Under the pieces are notes generated by a model. It was not told where the DNA came from and did not search any database. It was given only the letters and a program-made list of their open reading frames with translations. From Candidatus Gastranaerophilales bacterium (GTDB lineage Bacteria > Cyanobacteriota > Vampirovibrionia > Gastranaerophilales > Gastranaerophilaceae): a stretch of 30,164 nucleotides of DNA. The position numbers and the translations under genes were made by a program. The DNA lies in NCBI GenBank assembly GCA_944325615.1, contig CALVAU010000018.1, forward strand, positions 1 through 30,164, read 5' to 3'. Shown here piece after piece: positions 22,791-30,018 of the stretch (its first letter is position 1; the number at the start of each line of letters is the position of its first letter).

Positions 22791-23021
22791 ATGAAAAAAG
22801 AGAGTCATACTGATTTAACGGAAAAACTGGGTCAGAAAATTCGCATCGAACGCATGAAAAGAAAAATGTCTCAAGAAAAATTAGCTGAACTTTCTGAACT
22901 AAATCGAAACTTTATCGGAATGGTCGAAAGAGGAGAAAGTAATATAACTGTCAAAAACCTTGAAGCCATTTCAAAAGCTTTCGGAATGGAAATTAAAGAA
23001 TTATTTAATTTCGTCATTTAA
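22791..23021 (+). CDS. Small XRE-family transcriptional regulator
   Basis: A 76-residue DNA-binding protein consisting of one Cro/C1-type helix-turn-helix: GQKIRIERMKRKMSQEKLAEL, then LNRNFIGMVERGESN and TVKNLEAISKAFGMEIKELF. It has the size and plan of stand-alone regulators such as restriction-modification C proteins, but no restriction genes are adjacent. ATG 22791 is taken; GTG 22773 is also in frame. There is no good ribosome-binding site, and TAGAAT (22778-22783) sits at promoter distance from the ATG, so the mRNA could be leaderless. It follows the helicase-nuclease pair by 250 bases and may regulate itself or that pair. Confidence 0.85.
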   Translation: MKKESHTDLTEKLGQKIRIERMKRKMSQEKLAELSELNRNFIGMVERGESNITVKNLEAISKAFGMEIKELFNFVI

Positions 23022-23032
23022 TTTTTTAAATT

Positions 23033-23060
23033 AAAAAACCCCGCATAAGCGGGGTTTTTT
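23033..23060. terminator. Bidirectional terminator between the XRE gene and rplL
   Basis: AAAAAACCCCGC and GCGGGGTTTTTT form a perfect 12-bp GC-rich stem with an ATAA loop. It serves the + strand XRE gene and the convergent - strand rplL. Confidence 0.95.
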
Positions 23061-23078
23061 AATATGCTTTAAATCAAA

Positions 23079-23456
23079 CTACTTGATTTCTACTGTAGCA
23101 CCAGCTGCTTCAAGTTGTTTTTTGATAGCTTCAGCATCTTCTTTTTTGATGCCTTCTTTAACTGGTTTTGGAGCGCCATCAACTAAGTCTTTAGCTTCTT
23201 TCAAGCCTAAACCTGTGATTGCACGAACTTCTTTTAATACAGCGATTTTGTTAGCACCAGCGTTAGCTAAGATTACGCTTACTTCTGAAGCTTCTTCAGC
23301 TGCTGCTTCACCAGCTGCTGCAGGAGCTGCTGCTGCAACTGCTACAGGTGCTGCTGCTGATACGCCGAATTTTTCTTCCATAGCTTTTACTAATTCAGCT
23401 GCTTCTAATAAAGTTAATTTTTCAATTGATTCTAAAATTGATTCTACGTTACTCAT
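23079..23456 (-). CDS. rplL: 50S ribosomal protein L7/L12
   Basis: Multi-copy stalk protein that recruits translation factors. The 125 residues are typical: an N-terminal dimerisation domain (SILESIEKLTLLEAAELVKAMEEKFG), an alanine-rich hinge (about 34-55), and a C-terminal factor-binding domain (GANKIAVLKEVRAITGLGLKEAKDLVDGAPK, EEIKKQLEAAGATVEIK-like end). AGGAG precedes ATG 23456. It follows rplJ by 51 bases and is closed by a terminator. It is about 9 kb away from rplK-rplA, and rpoB does not follow. Confidence 0.97.
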   Translation of the reverse strand: MSNVESILESIEKLTLLEAAELVKAMEEKFGVSAAAPVAVAAAAPAAAGEAAAEEASEVSVILANAGANKIAVLKEVRAITGLGLKEAKDLVDGAPKPVKEGIKKEDAEAIKKQLEAAGATVEIK

Positions 23457-23507
23457 TTTTTTCTCCTTGTATATTTTTTTTATTGTGTACTAAATATTAT
23501 GCCGCTC

Positions 23508-24029
23508 TTATGCAGCTTTTTGATCTCTGACTGCTGCCATAGCTCTTGTAAGTTGAGCCATAACTGCGTTGACAGAATTTGCAATACCTGATGCAGGTGA
23601 ATTGATTGAACCAAGTATTTTTGCAATAAGTTCTTCTTTTGAAGGCAATTTTGCCAATGCTTCTGTTTCTTGTGCTGATAACAATTTTCCGTCTAAAGCT
23701 GCACCTAAAATAACGCCTTTTTTGCTATCTTTGATAAATTTAGCAACAACTTTAGCAGGACTTACCTGATCTTCATAGCCGAAAGCTATTGCAACAGGTC
23801 CTTTTAATGTATCATTAAGAATTTCAAAATCAGTACCTTTTACGGCAATTTTAGCTAAAGTATTTTTTGTTACCATATAGTCGCCACCTTCTTTTTGAAG
23901 AGCACGTCTAAGGTTTGTAATTTCTTCTACTGAATAACCTTTGTATTCAGTTACAACTGCAACTTTAGCTTTTTCTAATTTTGATTTAAGAGCATCTATT
24001 TTTTCTGATTTGAATTGTTTTGTTGACAT
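23508..24029 (-). CDS. rplJ: 50S ribosomal protein L10
   Basis: Anchors L7/L12 dimers to the 50S subunit and represses its own operon by binding the mRNA leader. From ATG 24029 it has 173 residues, the usual length, with MSTKQFKSEKIDALKSKL, VVTEYKGYSVEEITNLRRALQ, KNTLAKIA and LKGPVAIAFGYED. A longer frame to 24131 is rejected, because AGGAG lies 7 bases before 24029 and the extension runs into the leader and attenuator. It is cotranscribed with rplL. Confidence 0.96.
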   Translation of the reverse strand: MSTKQFKSEKIDALKSKLEKAKVAVVTEYKGYSVEEITNLRRALQKEGGDYMVTKNTLAKIAVKGTDFEILNDTLKGPVAIAFGYEDQVSPAKVVAKFIKDSKKGVILGAALDGKLLSAQETEALAKLPSKEELIAKILGSINSPASGIANSVNAVMAQLTRAMAAVRDQKAA

Positions 24030-24224
24030 TGTCAGCTCCTTTTTTCTTGTATCGACCTTATGTTTAGGAGGTAAAACCTTTTCATACAAAAAAGATTTTG
24101 CGCATCCAAACCGCAAAATCACACATCTCAATTATTTTCGACTATCTCGAATATTTGCTAGTGTAACCTCGATTAGCTGTATAAACATTTAACGGTAAAT
24201 ACCGACTAATTGTCTGCGGTCTAT
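24030..24224 (-). promoter_or_regulatory. L10 leader RNA
   Basis: The minus-strand leader between the promoter and rplJ carries CCGCAGACAATTAG and CTAATCGAGGT. These match the paired conserved elements of the ribosomal L10 leader, as I recall the Bacillus form (CCGUAGACAG..., ...GCCGAGGU). A terminator hairpin follows. L10 (with L12) would bind the folded leader when in excess and favour termination. The exact 5' end is inferred from the promoter. Confidence 0.75.
24088..24120 (-). terminator. Attenuator within the L10 leader
   Basis: GATTTTGCG pairs with CGCAAAATC around a 9-base loop, followed by six T on the minus strand, all upstream of rplJ. This is an intrinsic terminator placed in the leader. 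Confidence 0.85.
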
Positions 24225-24230
24225 ATGGGA

Positions 24231-24259
24231 ATATTACATTAAAAAAGATTAAAATGCAA
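24231..24259 (-). promoter_or_regulatory. Probable promoter of rplJ-rplL
   Basis: On the minus strand TTGCAT (24254-24259) and TAATAT (24231-24236) are 17 bases apart, just after the upstream gene ends. Transcription would begin near 24224, ahead of the L10 leader. Confidence 0.6.
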
Positions 24260-24267
24260 GCACTATC

Positions 24268-25191
24268 TTAATATTTTTTAACCAAAGTCCAAACGTTTTC
24301 AGGCTCGGTTGTATCATATACACCTTTTAAGTATGCTTCAAACAGGTTTTTTGACTCCATATAATATCTGTTACAAAAATTACCGTAACAAACGATTTCG
24401 TTATATAAATTCAATTTTAATAGTATCTGCAAATCATAATACACATCTTTTAAAAGAGCTTTATCATCAAAAGCATCAATGGCTCCATAAGATTTCAAAA
24501 TCCAATTATCTTTACGCAATTCCGTACGCATATCTTCGAGAGCTTTATCTACATAATACAAAAGCTTATCAACATGAGTAAAACCTTTTAGAGTTACAAC
24601 TAGCTGGTCTCCATTTTTAGCAAATTTGCAACATGGTGACTCTTTTATCCTTGCGTATAAGTCACATACCAATTTATCAACCATTTCTTTTGATTCTTTT
24701 TCTTTTTCTTCATCAGAGCGTCTGTCATCAATCATTCTTTTTTTAGCTGCTAGACGAACAATCAAAACCACATTGCGATATGCTAAAATTGCTTGATCCG
24801 CTTCTGCTCTTAACTGAGCATTAAATTCATCTTCTTTTTTAGATTTTACTCTATCAATAGTTCTACCAAGTTTTCTTATTGCAGTTGCTGAAAAAGATTT
24901 TACTTGAGTTAAGAAACTTATTGCTATGACCAAAAACATTATGAATAAGAATAAAGAGCCGTCAGTTTTGTTTGCACCTTTATTCAAGGATTCTTCAAAA
25001 TATGCATGCATAAAATCTGTAATATTATTCGCAACAGGAGTTAAAAAGGCCAAATATTGATGATTGATTAAATCCATAAACCAATATAGGGCAAAAGCTA
25101 AGATTATTACAGTCAGAATAATTTGTCCCATAAAAGACATATCTATAAATAATCTGAAAAACTTCTTGAAAAAATTTAATAATGCAAGCAT
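24268..25191 (-). CDS. Two-helix membrane protein of unknown function
   Basis: A 307-residue protein with transmembrane helices at about 21-39 (MGQIILTVIILAFALYWFM) and 79-95 (SLFLFIMFLVIAISFLT). A charged, probably coiled-coil stretch follows at about 105-180 (KLGRTIDRVKSKKEDEF, DEEKEKESKEMVDKL), and then a large soluble C-terminal region. No family is recognised and no catalytic motif stands out. It begins 17 bases after panC, with GAGGGA upstream, as the last gene of the pxpA-to-panC operon. Its stop lies just before the rplJ promoter. Confidence 0.75.
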   Translation of the reverse strand: MLALLNFFKKFFRLFIDMSFMGQIILTVIILAFALYWFMDLINHQYLAFLTPVANNITDFMHAYFEESLNKGANKTDGSLFLFIMFLVIAISFLTQVKSFSATAIRKLGRTIDRVKSKKEDEFNAQLRAEADQAILAYRNVVLIVRLAAKKRMIDDRRSDEEKEKESKEMVDKLVCDLYARIKESPCCKFAKNGDQLVVTLKGFTHVDKLLYYVDKALEDMRTELRKDNWILKSYGAIDAFDDKALLKDVYYDLQILLKLNLYNEIVCYGNFCNRYYMESKNLFEAYLKGVYDTTEPENVWTLVKKY

Positions 25192-25208
25192 ACTTCCCTC
25201 TTAAACCA

Positions 25209-26066
25209 TTAATTATCCAAAGATATATTATCGATTAATCTAACCTCACCAATTTTTACAGCTATAAATACAATTGTATCACTATCTGCTACTTTTTTTA
25301 ATTCCAAATCATTTTTATCTCTGAATTCAAGATATTCAAGGCTATGACAGCTTTCCAGAAAACTGTATGCAGTCTCCGTCAATGCTTCGACATCTTTTAT
25401 ACCTGAATTATAGCATGTTTTTATATTAAATAAAATATTTTTTAAGACAAGAGCTTCTTTTCTCTGTTCAGGAGTCAGATATTTATTTCTTGAGCTCATT
25501 GCAAGCCCGTCATCTTCTCGCACTATCGGACAAGGAACAATTTCAATCGGAATACTCAAGTCTTTTACCATTTTCTTAATAATTATTAATTGTTGTCTGT
25601 CTTTTTCTCCGAAAAATGCATAATCGGGCTGTACTATATTGAACAATTTATTAACAACTGTACATACACCATCAAAATGTCCTACTCTTGATTTACCGCA
25701 AAGCTTATTTACATAGAAAAACGGAGGTATTACATATGTCAAAAAATCATTTGACATAATATGTCCTTCTCCATACATTTCAGTAGGTGTTGGCGCAAAA
25801 ACAATATCTACACCGGCATCTTCTGCTAACTTTCTATCAGCATCCAGTGTTCTTGGATATTTTTCATAATCTTCACCAGGACAGAATTGAATTGGATTTA
25901 CAAAAACTGACACAACAGTTTTATCACATTTTTCTACACTTTTTTTAATCAAACTCAAATGACCTTTATGAAGTGCACCCATTGTGGGCACAAGTCCTAC
26001 GGTCAGCCCTTCCTTTTTCCACTCTTTAATTTTTGCTCTTACTTCAGCTATTGTATGTAATAACAT
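25209..26066 (-). CDS. panC: Pantothenate synthetase
   Basis: Condenses pantoate with beta-alanine using ATP to make pantothenate. It has 285 residues from ATG 26066. Landmarks are VPTMGALHKGHLSLI (the HxGH site), VVSVFVNPIQFCPGEDYEKYPR, GKSRVGHFDGVCTVVNKLFNIVQPDYAFFGEKDRQQL, and DGLAMSSRNKYL (the KMSKS-like motif). The usual RPGHF is RVGHF here. GAGGTGA upstream supports ATG 26066; a GTG at 26075 lies in that site. It shares an operon with panB, but a TPR membrane protein gene lies between them. Confidence 0.95.
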   Translation of the reverse strand: MLLHTIAEVRAKIKEWKKEGLTVGLVPTMGALHKGHLSLIKKSVEKCDKTVVSVFVNPIQFCPGEDYEKYPRTLDADRKLAEDAGVDIVFAPTPTEMYGEGHIMSNDFLTYVIPPFFYVNKLCGKSRVGHFDGVCTVVNKLFNIVQPDYAFFGEKDRQQLIIIKKMVKDLSIPIEIVPCPIVREDDGLAMSSRNKYLTPEQRKEALVLKNILFNIKTCYNSGIKDVEALTETAYSFLESCHSLEYLEFRDKNDLELKKVADSDTIVFIAVKIGEVRLIDNISLDN

Positions 26067-26104
26067 TACTCTCACCTCTTTTTAAAAGATTATATCACAA
26101 TTTT

Positions 26105-26857
26105 TTAAAAATTATACTGTTTTTTATATTGAGAATACAAATCCTTATAATAATTTTTATTTTTATATAAATTTTTTAAACCTTCATTTTCAGGACACAA
26201 CTCTATTGCTTTTTTATAATCCTTTTCAAATAAATCTTTTTTACCATTTTGTCTGTATATGTAAGCTCTTGTTGCATAATCCCAGCAAGTAAGACTTTTA
26301 CTGTCTTGTTCAAAATTTTTACTTATTGCCTCATAAGCCTTTTTATAGTCATTTTGTAAAATATAGTTTACTGCAACTAACTGAAAAAGCCCAAAATTTT
26401 CACACATATTAATTGCAGAATTATAATCTCCTTTTATTGTATATAAACGACATAAATGAACAGTTGAAACAATACTGTCATTAATTTTCAATGCCTTTTC
26501 AAAAGATGTAATAGCATTTTGACCATCAAAATATACCGCATAATAACTTCCTAATTCCTCAAGCATCTTAGTTTTAACTGACGGGATAATTGAAACTAAA
26601 ACTGCGGATTTGTACAATTGTTCTGCCTTATTTTTCTCAGCTTGCAGAGCAAATGATAAAATCCAAAAAGGCATCCCTAAATATAAAATTATAAAGGACA
26701 ATACAGTAAGTACAATCTGCACAGGTGATATTTTCAACTTCTTTTGTTTATATGAATTAATAAATACAAAAATCAATACTACTAATAGTATTAAAATTGC
26801 AACAAATGATAACAGAAACATTACAACAACAGTCATAAAAAGATCATTATTAATCAA
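26105..26857 (-). CDS. Membrane-anchored TPR-repeat protein
   Basis: A 250-residue protein with two transmembrane helices (about 8-33 and 46-70) and a C-terminal region of tetratricopeptide-like helical repeats (about 75-245: YYAVYFDGQNAITSFEKAL, LYTIKGDYNSAINMCENF, YIYRQNGKKDLFEKDYKKAI). Such repeats mediate protein-protein contacts, and no enzymatic motif is present. It lies between panB (26 bases before it) and panC (38 bases after it) on the same transcript. The tight packing suggests coexpression, but nothing links it to pantothenate synthesis by sequence. Confidence 0.8.
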   Translation of the reverse strand: MINNDLFMTVVVMFLLSFVAILILLVVLIFVFINSYKQKKLKISPVQIVLTVLSFIILYLGMPFWILSFALQAEKNKAEQLYKSAVLVSIIPSVKTKMLEELGSYYAVYFDGQNAITSFEKALKINDSIVSTVHLCRLYTIKGDYNSAINMCENFGLFQLVAVNYILQNDYKKAYEAISKNFEQDSKSLTCWDYATRAYIYRQNGKKDLFEKDYKKAIELCPENEGLKNLYKNKNYYKDLYSQYKKQYNF

Positions 26858-26883
26858 AAGAGCTCTCCTATTATTTACTCATA

Positions 26884-27684
26884 TCAAAAAACTTCATTTT
26901 CTGACGGAAATCTTCCAGCTTTTACATCTGAATCAAATTTTTTAGCACAATCAATAATCAGCGATTTCATATCACCGTATTTCCTTGCAAACTTCGGTGT
27001 AAAATCGGAATATTTACCAAACACATCATCTGATACCAAAACCTGTGCATCACAATATCTTCCTGCTCCACAAGAAATTGTCGGAATAGTTAAATGCTCA
27101 GTTATATATTTTGCACTATCCTCCGGAACCATTTCCAATACTAAAGAAAAAGCTCCGGCTGCTTGTAATTCTTTAGCCTGTTCTAAAATTTTCTTAGTCG
27201 ATTCTTGAGTTTTCCCTTGAATTTTATACCCGCCAAGAGTATTCAAAAACTGCGGAGTGAAACCTAAATGCGACATTACCGGAATACCGGATTCTGTTAG
27301 CCTTTTTACAACAGACAAAATATAATCGCTATACCCTTCTATTTTTACGGCATTTGCACCTGATTTTATCATCTCACCGCAATTTTGTATTGCTGAAGAG
27401 ATATCAGTATGATAGCTTAAAAAAGGCATATCCGTCACTACAAGAGCTCTATTTACGCCTTTTGCAACAGCTTTTGTAAAAATCTTCATTTCATCCACAC
27501 CGACTGAATGAGTTGTCTCATACCCTAATGCTACCATCGCAAGGCTATCACCGATTAAAATAACATCAATTCCAGCTTCATCAATATACTTTGCGGTTGA
27601 ATAATCATATGCAGTAAGCACTGAGAACTTTTCAGATGACTCCTTCATTTTTTTCAAAGTATTGACGTTTACTTTTTTAATCAT
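26884..27684 (-). CDS. panB: Ketopantoate hydroxymethyltransferase
   Basis: Transfers a hydroxymethyl group from methylene-tetrahydrofolate to 2-oxoisovalerate, the first committed step to pantothenate. The 266 residues are normal. Landmarks are SVLTAYDYSTAKYIDEAGIDVILIGDSLAM (metal-binding aspartates), MPFLSYHTD, ANAVKIEG, VMSHLGFTPQ, LVLEMVPEDSAKYI and PTISCGAGRYCDAQVLV. The start codon overlaps the yvcK stop (ATGA), giving translational coupling. PanC is encoded two genes downstream. Confidence 0.97.
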   Translation of the reverse strand: MIKKVNVNTLKKMKESSEKFSVLTAYDYSTAKYIDEAGIDVILIGDSLAMVALGYETTHSVGVDEMKIFTKAVAKGVNRALVVTDMPFLSYHTDISSAIQNCGEMIKSGANAVKIEGYSDYILSVVKRLTESGIPVMSHLGFTPQFLNTLGGYKIQGKTQESTKKILEQAKELQAAGAFSLVLEMVPEDSAKYITEHLTIPTISCGAGRYCDAQVLVSDDVFGKYSDFTPKFARKYGDMKSLIIDCAKKFDSDVKAGRFPSENEVF

Positions 27685-29045
27685 TTTACAGCAACTTTCG
27701 AATTATTACATTCATCAGAAATTACATCTGAATTTTTTATATTTTTATGCTCTTTTTTAAACCAATAGTATATAGCACGAGCAACACGATTTGAGCTGTG
27801 TCTTACTAGACCTTCCCTATTATCTTCGATTAACTTTTTAGGGAACATTTTTACACCCAATTTTTTCAAATTATCCACATCTAATTTAACCGGATATGAT
27901 CCTGCTATTTCATATTTTTTAGCAAGATTTGAAGGGATGTAGTCGTTTACAAGCACTGTATCAATTATATTTTTACTGTTTGCATGCTTCATTAACGCTC
28001 TTACATGATCTGCAGCTGTATAATTATCAGTTTCACCGGGTTGAGTCATTATATTACATACATATATTTTTTTTGCACTTGATTTTGCAATTTCCTGTGA
28101 AATTTCATCAATCAAAAGGTTTGGTATAACACTTGTATAAAGGCTTCCAGGTCCTAAAATAATCAAATCTGCATCTCTGATTGCAAGAATAACATCTTCT
28201 AAAGCTCTGCAATGACGCGGATCTGTAAATAGTCTTTTAATTCTGCCATGAGCTTCAGGAATATTTGACTCTCCATGAATAATGCGTCCATCTTCCATTT
28301 CAGCAACTAATTTCATATCATCAAGAGTTGAAGGTAGAACTCGACCTCTGATTGAAAGAACATTAGAAGATTCTTTTACAGCACGCACCATATCACCGGT
28401 AATTGCACATAAAGCAGTTAAAAATAAATTACCAAAACTGTGACCCTCAAGACCTTCTCCTGATTTGAAACGGTATTGAAAAAGTTTTGTAATCAAATCT
28501 TCGTCGTCAGCTAAAGCTGCAATACAGTTACGGATATCACCAGGTGGGAGAATTCCCATATCTTCACGGAGTCTTCCTGAACTGCCACCGTCGTCTCCTA
28601 CTGTAACTACTGCTGTTATATTGTTTGTTATATGCTTAATACCTTTAAGCAACATTGAAAGTCCTGTACCGCCGCCAACTGCAACAATCTTTGGACCTCT
28701 GTTCAATTTACGGCGTCTGTAAAGTGCTTCAAGAATATTTTCACTGCCCTTTTCAGAATTTAATCCAAGCATTGATATATTTGTCTTTTGCCAGCCTTTA
28801 AAAAATATTCCGGCTCCAAACATAACTATTGCAAATGCCATCCATTCTGTTGAGACATTCATAGCAATTTTTCTGATAAATTGCATTGTATAAAAAACGG
28901 GCTTGATATCACAAAGGATTAAAAATCCTATTGTCATCATCAAAGCCCCTAAAAATATCATTGCAAACCATCGTTTTACCTGCAATCCCGGTACCAACCA
29001 AGCTGCATCTTTAGGCATTCTTACATTATTTTTGAAATTTTTCAT
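27681..29045 (-). CDS. yvcK: YvcK/CofD-like protein with N-terminal membrane anchor
   Basis: Member of the YvcK family, which binds UDP-GlcNAc in Bacillus and is needed for growth on gluconeogenic carbon sources and for cell shape. The core begins with KIVAVGGGTGLSMLLKGIK and continues with VTVGDDGGSSGRLRED, LPPGDIRNCIAALAD, GHSFGNLFL and LGPGSLYTSVIPNLL. Before it lie two transmembrane helices (about 24-44 and 65-81) after a WLVPGLQVKRW motif, as I recall in cyanobacterial homologs. The protein has 454 residues from ATG 29045. ATG 29054 abuts AGGG, so 29045 is preferred. Its stop overlaps the panB start. Confidence 0.9.
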   Translation of the reverse strand: MKNFKNNVRMPKDAAWLVPGLQVKRWFAMIFLGALMMTIGFLILCDIKPVFYTMQFIRKIAMNVSTEWMAFAIVMFGAGIFFKGWQKTNISMLGLNSEKGSENILEALYRRRKLNRGPKIVAVGGGTGLSMLLKGIKHITNNITAVVTVGDDGGSSGRLREDMGILPPGDIRNCIAALADDEDLITKLFQYRFKSGEGLEGHSFGNLFLTALCAITGDMVRAVKESSNVLSIRGRVLPSTLDDMKLVAEMEDGRIIHGESNIPEAHGRIKRLFTDPRHCRALEDVILAIRDADLIILGPGSLYTSVIPNLLIDEISQEIAKSSAKKIYVCNIMTQPGETDNYTAADHVRALMKHANSKNIIDTVLVNDYIPSNLAKKYEIAGSYPVKLDVDNLKKLGVKMFPKKLIEDNREGLVRHSSNRVARAIYYWFKKEHKNIKNSDVISDECNNSKVAVK

Positions 29046-29063
29046 CTTTGTCATCCCTATTTA

Positions 29064-29867
29064 CTATTCAACCCATCCTGAGGGGTAAACATTTTTATAG
29101 TTTACCGGGACAGGGGTAATTATTTTTTTAGCTTCCTGAGCTATTTCCAAAATATTTGGAAGCTTATTTGAAAAATGAATTGTATCTGCATTAAAAAAAG
29201 TCTTTCCACCTTCTCTATTTTGAATTTGAGAATTATTCAGAAGCATTTTCAAACGGTTTACATAATCAAATACACTTGAATTATCTTTTACTGAAAAATC
29301 AACGGTGCCATCTACATTGTAAGTTTTTTCCAAATGAACTTCCTGAGCAATTGGAAGATTAATATACTCGCCTACTTTTTCGGTAACATCACCTGCAGCA
29401 CCGTAATATACAAGCCATTTAGAACATTTTTTCACAGCTTTAGCAATAGCACAAGCAAATTGAAAATCTTCTGCTGCTTGTTTATACATTGCACCATGAG
29501 GTCTTACATGTTCTATTTCCATATTAAAACTTTTTGCAAAAGACATAATCGCTCCGACTTGATAGATTACTAGAGCTTCGATCTCATCTTCATCCAAGTC
29601 CATTGCTCGATACCCGAAACCTTGTATATCGTCAAACCCAATATGAGCACCTACTACAACATTTTTTTCTTTAGCTGCCAATAGTGCTTTTTGTATTGTA
29701 AGAGGATCTCCTGCATGAAATCCACAAGAAATATTCACTGAACTTACATAATCCAAAAGCTCGTATTCAGAATTATTTTTATAAACTCCAAAACTTTGAG
29801 CTAAATCGCAATTAAAGTCTATATTTTTTATTTGTTTTCTTTCCGGTTTTTCTAATTGTTGCTGCAT
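29064..29867 (-). CDS. pxpA: LamB/YcsF (PxpA-like) family protein
   Basis: Resembles 5-oxoprolinase subunit A, which acts with PxpB and PxpC on 5-oxoproline. Conserved blocks are IDFNCDLAQSFG, VSSVNISCGFHAGDP, VVVGAHIGFDDIQGFGYR and EHVRPHGAMYK. It has 267 residues and an extra N-terminal tail of about 15. The later ADR-Y-x2-x-G-x-L-x-x-R segment of typical members reads HLEKTYNVDGTVDFS here, so the C-terminal half is divergent. No pxpB or pxpC is adjacent. It is the first gene of the operon leading into yvcK and panB (18-base gap). AAGGGAA lies 6 bases before ATG 29867. 5-oxoprolinase activity is therefore uncertain. Confidence 0.8.
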   Translation of the reverse strand: MQQQLEKPERKQIKNIDFNCDLAQSFGVYKNNSEYELLDYVSSVNISCGFHAGDPLTIQKALLAAKEKNVVVGAHIGFDDIQGFGYRAMDLDEDEIEALVIYQVGAIMSFAKSFNMEIEHVRPHGAMYKQAAEDFQFACAIAKAVKKCSKWLVYYGAAGDVTEKVGEYINLPIAQEVHLEKTYNVDGTVDFSVKDNSSVFDYVNRLKMLLNNSQIQNREGGKTFFNADTIHFSNKLPNILEIAQEAKKIITPVPVNYKNVYPSGWVE

Positions 29868-29900
29868 AGTATTCCCTTGTAGTAACTGATTAATACCATA

Positions 29901-29931
29901 ATTATACTCTCAAAATAATTAATTACCACAA
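29901..29931 (-). promoter_or_regulatory. Probable promoter of the pxpA-yvcK-panB-panC operon
   Basis: On the minus strand a consensus TATAAT (29901-29906) is preceded by TTGTGG (29926-29931) at 19 bases. It lies between the rpsT terminator and pxpA. Confidence 0.55.
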
Positions 29932-29965
29932 TCTTTACATAAAATTTACCTGAGACTTTTGCATT

Positions 29966-29998
29966 AAAAAAAGCACCGACTTTAAGTCGGTACTTTTT
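29966..29998 (-). terminator. Terminator of rpsT
   Basis: On the minus strand GTACCGACT pairs with AGTCGGTGC (one G-U pair) around a 3-base loop, followed by seven T (29972-29966). It separates rpsT from the pxpA operon. Confidence 0.9.
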
Positions 29999-30018
29999 AG
30001 TATTTTTTTCAAAACTAA

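Noticed and set aside
22791..23021. Controller protein of a restriction-modification system or an antitoxin
   Set aside because: The size and fold fit, but no methyltransferase, restriction enzyme or toxin gene lies beside it.
23083..23493. 136-codon + strand ORF opposite rplL
   Set aside because: Product of the alanine-rich rplL codons read backwards; rplL is certain.
24030..24131. N-terminal extension of rplJ
   Set aside because: The extension would be encoded by the L10 leader and attenuator; the family start with AGGAG is at 24029.
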